Shown in pieces: positions 50,518 to 58,709 of a DNA stretch of 64,000 bases; the first letter of the stretch is position 1, and every line of letters starts with the position of its first letter. The notes beneath the pieces were generated by a model. It was not told the origin of the DNA. It did no database searches and worked only from the letters and a program-made list of their open reading frames with translations. The position numbers and the translations under genes are program-made. This DNA is from Actinomycetaceae bacterium (lineage in GTDB: Bacteria; Actinomycetota; Actinomycetes; Actinomycetales; Actinomycetaceae), in NCBI GenBank assembly GCA_030528145.1, contig JAUMZK010000011.1:1-64000 (forward strand), written 5' to 3'.

Positions 50518-50557
50518 GGGTCTTTAGACCCTGAACTTTCTTTATACCCTGAACTTT
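50518..50557 (+). promoter_or_regulatory. Operator-like repeats directly upstream of putA
   Basis: GGGTCTTTAGACCC (50518-50531) is a perfect 6-2-6 palindrome, overlapped by a direct repeat ACCCTGAACTTT at 50528-50539 and 50546-50557 (18-base spacing). The putA ribosome site AAAGGAG follows directly. They look like binding sites for a proline-responsive regulator, or a promoter duplication. Confidence 0.55.
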
Positions 50558-50572
50558 AAAGGAGAAGCCAGA

Positions 50573-53500
50573 ATGGCTGACGTAAATTACGAAGAGATCG
50601 GTCGCCGCGCGACGGAGCGCGCCCGGGACTGGCTCGAACGTTCCAAAAAGTATCCCACTGATCGTGCAGCAAAGTTGCTGTCTGACACCCTTCAAGACCC
50701 TAAGGGTTTAGACTTCACTGTTGCTTTCGCAGACGGCGTCATTCGCCCCGAAGACCAAAAGGTCGCCGCCACTAAAATTGCTGAACTGGCCGAAATGGGT
50801 CCAGACTTCCTCCCCTCCTACCTAAAAGCGCCATTGAAACTAGGCGGCAAACTCGCCAAAATTGCCCCCGAAATTGTGGTCCCGGTCGCCACTAAAGTGT
50901 TCCAACAGCTAGTAGGCGACCTCGTCCTAGACGCCAAAGGTGCCGGTCTGACGAAAGCCATCGCCCGCTTGCATGCCAGCGGGGCGCGACTGAACATGAA
51001 CCTGCTGGGGGAAGCCATCCTCGGGGACAAAGAAGCTGATAAACGCCTGCGCGACACCATGCACCTATTGGAACGCGACGACGTCGACTACGTATCCATG
51101 AAGGTTTCCGCCGTAATCGGTCCCCACAACCCGTGGGCGTACGACTACGCTGTAGACCACGCGGTCGCCGCCCTGCTGCCGCTATACCAAAAAGCAAACT
51201 CCTACACTCCAAAGAAGTTCATCAACCTGGACATGGAGGAATACCACGATCTCCACCTGACTGTCGACGTATTCAAACGCATCCTGGAACGCCCAGAATT
51301 TAAGAACCTCGAAGCCGGCATTGTGCTGCAAGCCTACCTGCCGGACTCGCTGCCAGTAATGAAAGAACTGCAAGCCTGGGCGGCAGCGCGCGTAGCCGAC
51401 GGTGGCGCTCCCATTAAAGTACGCGTCGTCAAAGGCGCCAACCTGTCCATGGAAATGGTGGAAGCAGCCGTTCACGGTTGGGAACTAGTTACCCAACCTA
51501 CCAAGGAACGCACTGACGCCAACTACATTCGCATCCTGGATTACGCGCTGCGCCCCGAACACCTGCAAAACGTGCACATTGGTGTGGCGGGCATGAACCT
51601 GTTTACCGTGGCTTTCGGCTACGAGCTTTCGCGCGCTCGCGGCGTAACCGAAGGTCTGGAATTTGAAATGTTGGCGGGCATGGCTGCCCCCCAAGCGGCG
51701 GCAGTTACCGAGGACGTTGGGCACCTGCTCTATTATGTGCCGGTTGTAAACCCGGAAGAATACGATGTGGCTATTGCCTACTTGGTGCGACGTTTGGAAG
51801 AAAACGCGTTGCCATCGAACTTCATGTCGTCTGTGTTTGAATTGCCGGACGACGAAACTCTGCGTCAACGCGAAGAGGACCGCTTCCTGGCGGCACTTTC
51901 GCACGCTTTCACCGACCCGGTGGGACCGCAACGCAAACAGAATCGCCTGGAAGAAACCGAAGCAGACATTAAGGCACTGGTTACCGACGAGGACGGAAAC
52001 TGGATTTTCGACAATACCCCGGATTCGGATCCTTCGCTGCCAGCTAACATCGAGTGGGCACGGCAGATTGTTGCGAAGATGAAGGATTCGCAAAAGGGCG
52101 CAGATGTGTTAGCAGAGGCAGCCGTTAATACTGCTAAAGATTTGCAGGAAATTATCGAGGGCGCTGCGAAAGCGGCGGAAAAGTGGGCGGCACGCCCGGC
52201 TGCGGAACGCGCCGAAATCTTGCACAATGTGGGGGTAATGCTGTCAAAGCACCGCGCCGACTTGATGGAAGTGGCTGGTTCTGAGGCAGGTAAGGCTGTC
52301 GACCAAGGCGACGTAGAAGTTTCGGAAGCTGCTGACTTTGCGCACTACTATGCCGAACAAGCCAAAGAGCTGGAAAAACTGGAAGGCGCCCGGTACGTGC
52401 CCTCGCGCGTAGTGGTGGTGGCACCTCCGTGGAACTTCCCCATGGCAATTCCGACCGGTGGCGTTGCGGCAGCACTGGCTTCCGGCTCTGCTGTGGTGTT
52501 TAAGCCTTCGCGCGAAGCCGCCCGTACAGGTGCGATGCTGGCGAAGGTAATGTGGGAAGCTGGCGTTCCCAAAGACGTTTTGCGCCTGATCGACATTTCC
52601 GAAAGCGGTCTGGGCAAAGACTTGATGACTAACCCGTTAGTAGATCGCGTAATTTTGACGGGCGCTTCCGATACCGCTCGCATGTTCAAGTCGTGGCGTC
52701 CGGACCTGCAAGTTTTGGCGGAAACTTCCGGTAAAGACTCTATTATTGTCACCCCGCACGCGGACTTGGACTTGGCGGTAAAAGACGTTGTCAATTCTGC
52801 GTTTGGGCACGCCGGACAGAAGTGTTCCGCGTGTTCGTTGGTAATCTTGGTGGGATCGGCGGGCACTTCGCCGCGTTTCCACCGGCAACTGATTGACGCC
52901 GTGAATTCGCTGAACGTGGGCTGGCCGTGGCAGTTGGAAACCGAAATGGGGCCCTTAGTAAAGCCTGCTGAAGGCAAACTTTTGCGCGGTCTGACTACTT
53001 TGGGTGCGGGCGAACATTGGGCGATAAAACCCCGCCAATTAGACGATTCGGGCAAACTCTGGAGCCCGGGCGTGCGTGCCGGAGTCCAACCCGGCTCCGA
53101 ATACCATATGGTCGAATACTTTGGTCCTATCCTGGGTGTTATGCGTTGCGAAACCTTGGAGGAGGCCGTAGAACTGCAAAATGCTACCGAATTTGGGTTG
53201 ACTGCCGGCATTCACTCCCTGGACGCTGACGAAATCAACTACTGGTTGGACCACGTCCAAGCCGGTAACGCCTACATTAACCGTGGTATTACCGGGGCAA
53301 TCGTGCGTCGCCAACCGTTCGGTGGGTGGAAACGCTCTGCCATCGGTGCGGGTACCAAAGCCGGCGGTCCGTCTTACTTGTTCGGTCTCGGTAGCTGGGA
53401 ACGCGTCGACGACCACGTTGCCACCGACGTAACCAAGACGCGTTTGACGAGCCCCGCCCTCGCCAGCGCATACGACCAAGCCGCCCAATTGCCCAGTGGC

Positions 53501-54049
53501 GGCGAACTGGCACAAACACTGCTGGTGTCGGCACAACACTATGGGGACACCGAGTTTGGTGTGGGACACGACCCGTCCAACCTGGGGGTTGAACGCAACG
53601 TTCTGCGTTACGCGGCTACGCCGGTGCGCGTGCGTCTGTCTGATAACGAGGACGAATGGCAGCTGTTGGCAGTGGTTGCATCCGGTTTGGCGGCCGGGTC
53701 CGAAGTTACCGCGTCTGCACCCAAAGATCTGTCTACCACTTTGGTTACCTGGTTGCGTGCCCAAGGCGTGAGCGTTGACCTTGAAACCGACACCGAATTT
53801 GCCACATCCGTGAACGGGTGGGCAAAAACCGCTGGGTTGGATGCGCGCATCCGCCTGATTGGTGGCGACTACAAGGCACTGTGCGCCGCTATTTCCAACG
53901 AGCACATTGCCGATGTGGCTATTTGGCATCACCCTGTGACCTTGTCAGGTCGTGTGGAAATACTGCCGTTCGTACACGAACAAGCCGTGTCGTTCACGAA
54001 CCACCGCTTCGGTAACCCCACTCCGCTGGGCAACGAAGTAATCATCTAA
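50573..54049 (+). CDS. putA: Bifunctional proline dehydrogenase / P5C dehydrogenase
   Basis: Oxidises proline to glutamate in two steps. The product has 1158 residues. The proline dehydrogenase barrel spans about 90-450 (VSAVIGPHNPWAYDYAVDH, KVRVVKGANLSMEM, FEMLAGMA), and the aldehyde dehydrogenase part about 520-1000, with the Glu of AETSGKDS near 716 and the catalytic Cys of GQKCSACS near 750. A C-terminal region after 1000 is of the poorly characterised ALDH-like tail kind. There is no N-terminal DNA-binding domain, so it does not regulate its own gene. AAAGGAG precedes the ATG. Together with PutP it forms a proline uptake and use module feeding glutamate. Confidence 0.95.
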   Translation: MADVNYEEIGRRATERARDWLERSKKYPTDRAAKLLSDTLQDPKGLDFTVAFADGVIRPEDQKVAATKIAELAEMGPDFLPSYLKAPLKLGGKLAKIAPEIVVPVATKVFQQLVGDLVLDAKGAGLTKAIARLHASGARLNMNLLGEAILGDKEADKRLRDTMHLLERDDVDYVSMKVSAVIGPHNPWAYDYAVDHAVAALLPLYQKANSYTPKKFINLDMEEYHDLHLTVDVFKRILERPEFKNLEAGIVLQAYLPDSLPVMKELQAWAAARVADGGAPIKVRVVKGANLSMEMVEAAVHGWELVTQPTKERTDANYIRILDYALRPEHLQNVHIGVAGMNLFTVAFGYELSRARGVTEGLEFEMLAGMAAPQAAAVTEDVGHLLYYVPVVNPEEYDVAIAYLVRRLEENALPSNFMSSVFELPDDETLRQREEDRFLAALSHAFTDPVGPQRKQNRLEETEADIKALVTDEDGNWIFDNTPDSDPSLPANIEWARQIVAKMKDSQKGADVLAEAAVNTAKDLQEIIEGAAKAAEKWAARPAAERAEILHNVGVMLSKHRADLMEVAGSEAGKAVDQGDVEVSEAADFAHYYAEQAKELEKLEGARYVPSRVVVVAPPWNFPMAIPTGGVAAALASGSAVVFKPSREAARTGAMLAKVMWEAGVPKDVLRLIDISESGLGKDLMTNPLVDRVILTGASDTARMFKSWRPDLQVLAETSGKDSIIVTPHADLDLAVKDVVNSAFGHAGQKCSACSLVILVGSAGTSPRFHRQLIDAVNSLNVGWPWQLETEMGPLVKPAEGKLLRGLTTLGAGEHWAIKPRQLDDSGKLWSPGVRAGVQPGSEYHMVEYFGPILGVMRCETLEEAVELQNATEFGLTAGIHSLDADEINYWLDHVQAGNAYINRGITGAIVRRQPFGGWKRSAIGAGTKAGGPSYLFGLGSWERVDDHVATDVTKTRLTSPALASAYDQAAQLPSGGELAQTLLVSAQHYGDTEFGVGHDPSNLGVERNVLRYAATPVRVRLSDNEDEWQLLAVVASGLAAGSEVTASAPKDLSTTLVTWLRAQGVSVDLETDTEFATSVNGWAKTAGLDARIRLIGGDYKALCAAISNEHIADVAIWHHPVTLSGRVEILPFVHEQAVSFTNHRFGNPTPLGNEVII

Positions 54050-54081
54050 AACCGGTCGCAAAGCGGGCTTTATAGCTACGG

Positions 54082-54117
54082 TTGGGGCGTCCTCGGGAAA
54101 ACCAGGGGGCGCCCCAA
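54082..54117 (+). terminator. putA terminator with motif in the loop
   Basis: TTGGGGCG and CGCCCCAA are perfectly paired 33 bases after the stop; the loop begins with TCCTCGG, so the stem plus loop contain a CGTCCTCG motif copy at 54088-54095. Confidence 0.8.
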
Positions 54118-54223
54118 ACATTTGAAAACACCGCGAAATAGCAGGATAGCGGGTAACGCGCAGGGCGGCATGCGAGTGGGTAGACAGTGGCGGAGAGACC
54201 GCCGTCAAGCGCTGGGGGTAGTA

Positions 54224-54470
54224 TTACCGCGTGGAAAAGGCTAAAATGTGGCGGGCGACCTCGTCAAAAACAGGTTTCGCTAAACGGCCACCTTCGCGAC
54301 AAACTTGACTTTCGGGAACGACCAGCTGGCGGTCTAGACGCACCATCAAAGGGCGCCCTTGCGGGTCCCAATCGCCGGTACCCACGTCGAACCAGTGCCG
54401 CCCCCAGTAGGCTTCCTGGGCGGCACGTTGTTTCGGAAAAACATCAGGGTAATGGAAGCGGCGCTGGTCT
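54224..54470 (-). pseudogene. C-terminal fragment of an unknown protein
   Basis: A minus-strand frame without a start codon in range ends at TAA 54224-54226. It reads like real protein: HYPDVFPKQRAAQEAYWGRH, FDVGTGDWDPQGRPLMVRL, and LAKPVFDEVARHILAF. No family recognised. Its upstream part should lie where the plus-strand lipoprotein remnant now lies, so both are probably truncated leftovers of a rearrangement. Confidence 0.35.
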
Positions 54471-54942
54471 GCGCTTTAGCTTTGGGATTGTCCGCTTGCG
54501 TCCCTTGCCGGGGCATGCGCCTAGCTGGATGATTACCGGAGCGAACACGGGACCTATTTCGATATTGCGCCGGCTGCCTCGTCACTGCCCGTGTCAGCGG
54601 AAAAGATGACGCAGTTGTTGCAAGTAAGGGGCGCAACGCATAGAAATAATGGCTGGTCCAGTGCCGGGCGACGAGCCGCGCCCACATAACGTCGCCCGCG
54701 TTTGCATATTTTTCGAGGACGAAGCTACCGTTGGCGCTAAAGCCCCGGAAATACTGCAGTTCGTGAGGGATAATCTGGCTCCAGGTGCGGTTTGCGATTT
54801 GGAAGTTTTTGGCACTGCGAACACTTCTGACACGTGGGGATCTGGGCGGATCAGCGCAGGTAAGGTGGAACCTGCCCCGCCACTATACCGAATAGACGCA
54901 TGGCTACAAAACGACCAGGCTGTACTGGCAAAAATAAATTAG
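54452..54942 (+). pseudogene. Decayed lipoprotein gene
   Basis: An ATG at 54452 starts a good lipoprotein signal (MEAALVCALALGLSAC, lipobox LSAC) but stops at 54530. Protein-like sequence goes on in other frames: LDDYRSEHGTYFDIAPAASS and SLPVSAEKMTQLLQ near 54525-54625, then 54649-54942 (VCIFFEDEATVGAKAPEIL, LAPGAVCDLEVFGTANTSDT, YRIDAWLQNDQAVLAKIN). At least two frameshifts and a stop separate them. No family recognised. Confidence 0.45.
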
Positions 54943-55020
54943 GGTCCCGTTGTGGCGAACTGTTGTCATGTATGACAGCGCGTCGGGGAGCAAGGGATAG
55001 CGATAGGGGAGCGGTCACGG

Positions 55021-55068
55021 GGGCTTCGCCCTCGAAAATTCCAAAAAACGGAGGGCGTAAAGCCCTCC
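55021..55068. terminator. Hairpin region with inverted GAGGGCG motifs
   Basis: GGGCTTCGCCCTC (55021-55033) faces GAGGGCGTAAAGCCC (55051-55065). The right side can also form its own tight hairpin GGAGGGC-GTAAA-GCCCTCC (55050-55068). It lies between the convergent lipoprotein remnant and the YagU-like gene and contains two inverted motif copies. Confidence 0.75.
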
Positions 55069-55156
55069 GCAATTTTGATTCCGCGCGTCAACCCCAGCCT
55101 ATGCCGCGAGTGTGTTACGCATAGTCGCGTTAAGTGGCGGCGCGGGCGGTGCAGTT

Positions 55157-55756
55157 CTAGACCGCTAGCACCTCGGGATCAGGTTGGTGAGTAATGCGAT
55201 TGCGCAAGTCGCGGCGAATGATTTCGATTACCCACATCCAGATCATGTGTCCGGGAATTTCCGAGAAGTGTTCCTGCCACGGTTGGTGCCAGGGCATGGG
55301 GACAACCCCCAGCGCGGGCATGAGGACAACGTGGAAGACGACCCAAATGACAATACCAAACGCCATGCCTTGCCACAGTTTAATTTTCGGGAAACGTTCG
55401 GCGGTAACACAATAGAACACGGCAAACACAATGGCGAAGGCGAAGTGAATGATGAAGGACATCCACGGTAATCCTTCATTGCCATTGAAGGTGTAGGAGG
55501 CATGAGTCATGTCTGGGCTCAAGCCAAACAATTCCAGGAGGGATTGGGGTGGGTTAGTGGAGTTGCGTTCGGGGGTGCGCGGGGGTAGGGGGACTTCCCA
55601 CCCGAATTTTACGATTGCGGAAACGATGCCGCCGATCAGTCCGACGAGGGCGGCTACCGCGTAATTGCGGCGCTGCGGGTCGGTTTGTTGCAACAGACCG
55701 GTTGAGGCTTTTGAAGATTTTGGAGAATTTGAAGCTTTTTGATCTTGTGAACTCAT
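55157..55756 (-). CDS. YagU-family (DUF1440) membrane protein
   Basis: A product of 199 residues with a Ser/Lys-rich cytoplasmic N-terminus (1-30) and four hydrophobic segments (about 33-52, 100-122, 128-150, 168-180). The family pattern is visible in GLIGGIVSAIVKFGWEVPLPPRTPERN and in the conserved LWQGMAFGIVIWVVFHVVLMPALGV part. The E. coli member is linked to acid tolerance; the function here is not known. It is a single gene transcribed toward the hairpin at 55021. Confidence 0.88.
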   Translation of the reverse strand: MSSQDQKASNSPKSSKASTGLLQQTDPQRRNYAVAALVGLIGGIVSAIVKFGWEVPLPPRTPERNSTNPPQSLLELFGLSPDMTHASYTFNGNEGLPWMSFIIHFAFAIVFAVFYCVTAERFPKIKLWQGMAFGIVIWVVFHVVLMPALGVVPMPWHQPWQEHFSEIPGHMIWMWVIEIIRRDLRNRITHQPDPEVLAV

Positions 55757-56366
55757 AGCCGAAAGTATAGACGCGCCTCCCGTTTGCTCTCGTGGTAAGT
55801 TTGTGCGGGCGCTATTAGATCACTATGAAAAAAATAACCCGGAAACGCAATGCGAATAGTTTGTGGGTATTTTGACCTACAAATTGTGAAAAATTCAAAG
55901 GGGACTGTCGCGATTCGCTGTCGATTACCGCTCGGTAATGTTTTCTGTATTTTGAGGGCGCCTGCGCGGCTTTTCGGTTGTGCGCGATTACCGTCTGCTT
56001 AGAGGCAAGTGCGCATCCGCCCTCGTCTCAAATCCCGAGCATTTCCTTTACGTCGAGTGACAATTTTGCGGGTAAGCCTGCGATTTTGAGACAATTTCCG
56101 AAAAAACTCTCGGAGTCGAGATATTTGTTCTATTATCTAGCTAAAGGTCCGAATCGCTTTGTCGCAGCCGACATGGCGGTCGGGCAAAGAAATCTGGTCA
56201 ACTGACCTAGTGCAACTCAACAGTAACGTTCGCAGCTAAACGGTAACCGATACAGGTGACCGCAAAGCATCCCGCAGGATTTTTACGGAAGCTTTCGCAA
56301 GATCCTGGTGGCAGCGTCCTCGAAAAACCCAAAATACCGTCCCTAAATCAGCAGAAGGAAAGACCT
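55757..56366. promoter_or_regulatory. Long divergent upstream region of the SLC13 transporter
   Basis: About 600 bases. A perfect palindrome ATTACCG-CT-CGGTAAT lies at 55924-55939, and ATTACCG recurs at 55987-55993, both candidate operator sites. Three motif copies are present (55953, 56021, 56315). A weak open frame at 55978-56205 is not supported. The transporter promoter is expected in the last 200 bases. Confidence 0.5.
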
Positions 56367-58091
56367 ATGAGCGTACCAGTTGTTCACCCATCCACCGCGA
56401 AAGCCGCGGTCGCAGACTACATTCCGCCCTCGCGAACCGTATGGTACGTGCGCGTTGCCGGGCTGTTGGCAGGTATAGGGTTGGCTTTGCTGGTGTATTT
56501 GCTGATGCCGGCGAACGCGGCGCAAATTGCTGCGCAGAGTATTGCCCCTGACGCTTTGAAAGACATGAATTTGGCGGGAATGCCCATAGTAGCAGCGGTG
56601 GCCGTACTGATGGGAGTGTGGTGGATGACTGAAGCCATCCCGCTGGCAGCAACGGCGCTAATTCCGATGGTGATTTTCCCGCTGCTGCAAGTGGACACAT
56701 TCAAAGGCACGGCAGCGCCTTACGCTTCGGACACCATTTACCTGTTCATGGGCGGTTTCGTGTTGGCGTTAGCAATGCAAAGGTGGAATCTGCACCGACG
56801 TATCGCCCTCAGTGTGGTGTTGTTGGTGGGGACGAAACCGCGCCAACTGATCTTGGGGTTCATGGTGGCAACCGGGTTCTTATCCATGTGGGTGTCGAAC
56901 ACGGCAACGGCGGTAATGATGCTGCCCATCGGCATGTCTGTTTTGCAATTGGTGGATCAGTTGCGGGGTACTTCAACAGTAACTGAAGCAGAATGGGCCG
57001 AGGACGTTGAAGAAGTTGACGACCTTGCTCGCGATTCAATGAAGGGTGGGGCAGTGGCCGCGGTAGTGCAGAAAGGGCGGGATACTGCCATTCCCGAGGA
57101 CGAACGTACGCGTTTGGGGCAATCAAAGTTCGGTATCGCCCTCATGCTAGGGATTGCATATTCGGCGTCAATCGGGTCTTTGGGGACGGTCATTGGAACG
57201 CCTCCGAACGCGCTGATGGTGGCTTACTTGAAGGAGAGCCACAACATTTCTATTGGTTTTGGACAGTGGATGTTGGTGGGTGTGCCTTTGGCGGTGACTT
57301 TCCTACTATTAGGGTGGGTGTTGCTCACGTTCGTGCTGTTTAAACCCGAGATAAAGGAGATTCCGGGCGGTCGCCAATTGATTCGGGACGAACTGGGTAA
57401 GTTAGGGAAAATGGGTACCGGTGAAACCTTGGTAGCTATACACTTTGCTGCCGCCGCACTGCTGTGGGTGTTCCTGCCTTTCGTCCTCAAAAGTCAGGGA
57501 ATAAACATTAAGGGTATCGACACCATAATTGGGATGGGGGTTGCGCTGCTGTTGTTTATTATTCCGGCGGACGCAAAAAACGGGGTGCGACTTATCAACT
57601 GGGACACGATGAAAGACTTGCCGTGGGATATTCTGCTGCTGTTCGGGGGCGGTTTGGCGTTGTCCGGACAATTTTCTCACACTGGGCTGTCAATCTGGGT
57701 GGGGCATTCTGTGGAGCAACTGCGGGGGCTACCCGTCGTCTTCGTAATCCTGTTAGTCACGGCGGTAGTGTTGGGGCTTACCGAACTGACCTCGAATACG
57801 GCAACAGCGGCCGCATTTTTGCCTATCGTTGGTGGTATTGCGATGGGTTTGGAATATACGGGCAATAACGTGCTGTTGTTTATTATTCCGACGGCGTTGG
57901 CGGCGACCTGCGCGTTTATGCTGCCGGTGGCGACGCCTCCGAACGCTATCGCGTATGGGTCGGGGTATGTGCGTATTGTTGACATGATGAAAGCCGGCGT
58001 GTGGTTCAACGTGGCTGGTTTGGTCATGGTGGTATTGGCGGTACTGGTGTTGGCTGTGCCAGTGTTTGGGCTGTCGCTAGTGGTTTATTAG
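56367..58091 (+). CDS. SLC13-family (DASS) sodium:carboxylate symporter
   Basis: A membrane importer for dicarboxylates such as succinate, malate or citrate, or for sulfate. The product has 574 residues and about 11-13 helices. The two sodium/carboxylate-binding SNT motifs are intact: SNTATA at 177-182 and SNTATA near 477. A hydrophilic insertion, Glu/Asp-rich, sits at about 200-240. AGAAGGAAAG precedes ATG 56367, better than the longer reading. It is the last core-type gene: the GAGGRCG motif occurs seven times within or just before it and not again to the window end. Confidence 0.92.
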   Translation: MSVPVVHPSTAKAAVADYIPPSRTVWYVRVAGLLAGIGLALLVYLLMPANAAQIAAQSIAPDALKDMNLAGMPIVAAVAVLMGVWWMTEAIPLAATALIPMVIFPLLQVDTFKGTAAPYASDTIYLFMGGFVLALAMQRWNLHRRIALSVVLLVGTKPRQLILGFMVATGFLSMWVSNTATAVMMLPIGMSVLQLVDQLRGTSTVTEAEWAEDVEEVDDLARDSMKGGAVAAVVQKGRDTAIPEDERTRLGQSKFGIALMLGIAYSASIGSLGTVIGTPPNALMVAYLKESHNISIGFGQWMLVGVPLAVTFLLLGWVLLTFVLFKPEIKEIPGGRQLIRDELGKLGKMGTGETLVAIHFAAAALLWVFLPFVLKSQGINIKGIDTIIGMGVALLLFIIPADAKNGVRLINWDTMKDLPWDILLLFGGGLALSGQFSHTGLSIWVGHSVEQLRGLPVVFVILLVTAVVLGLTELTSNTATAAAFLPIVGGIAMGLEYTGNNVLLFIIPTALAATCAFMLPVATPPNAIAYGSGYVRIVDMMKAGVWFNVAGLVMVVLAVLVLAVPVFGLSLVVY

Positions 58092-58240
58092 GAACGTGAG
58101 TCTTCCCAAAATAATCGAAAAGAAAGTGGGTTTCTGGAATGACCCTTGTGGTTGGACAGTTTTGATATGGGAGGACTGTGATGAGTCAGAATTACTATTT
58201 GGGCAAGATGAATCCGGCTGATAAGGCTGGAGTGCCTTAG
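58092..58240. other. Spacer after the transporter
   Basis: About 150 bases with no clear terminator. A 19-codon frame (58181-58240) with a good GGAGG site ends before the IS relic and may be the beginning of a gene cut by insertion. Confidence 0.35.
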
Positions 58241-58660
58241 GTTTTTAGGTCCGGGTGATTTGAGAGTTGTCCATTGATGCCTCGCCGATTGGGTGGGGAG
58301 AATGGGTATATGGGGAAGATATTTGAGTCAAACACGCTCCTGAGCAGATTGTTCGTAAGTTGGATAGGGTTCACGAATTTAAGGACTCCGGATCAACAAC
58401 AGCTCAGATTCTGACTGAGTTGGGTATTAGCGAGGCAATATTACACCGGTGGCAAGCAACCTACAGGTTAATGACAAAAAGCGAAGGTAAAGAGTTGCAA
58501 CGCCTTCGTGATGAGAACTTGCGCCCTGGTGCAACAGTGGTCACGGCGTTACAATGAGTTCCATCCACATTCATCGCTGGGATACCTCAGCCCGCGACAG
58601 TATGCGGAGCAATGGAAACAACAAAACACGGTAAGCACTCAAACTAATTAGACCTAAAAC
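58241..58660 (+). mobile_element. Internally deleted IS3-family element
   Basis: The orfA start (HAPEQIVRKLDRVHEFKDSG, then STTAQILTELGISEAILHRW and ELQRLRDEN) passes directly, within about 20 bases, into the end of orfB (QQWSRRYNEFHPHSSLGYLS, PRQYAEQWKQQN) in another frame. About 700 bases of the usual element are missing, including the whole catalytic core. The left border TGATTTGAGAG is shared with the relic at 29.4 kb. Confidence 0.8.
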
Positions 58661-58709
58661 TTAGACCATTCCAAGGCCAATAGCTGTATGATTTAAAGTA
58701 ATCTATTTG

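Noticed and set aside
54187-54609. Plus-strand open frame of 140 codons
   Set aside because: Arg/Pro/Gly-rich shadow-like translation; the minus-strand fragment and the lipoprotein signal in other frames look more protein-like.
55978-56205. Open frame of 75 codons in the SLC13 leader
   Set aside because: No ribosome site or recognisable protein features; region has operator-like repeats instead.
58181-58240. Nineteen-codon frame with good GGAGG site
   Set aside because: Too short to assign; probably the cut beginning of a lost gene.
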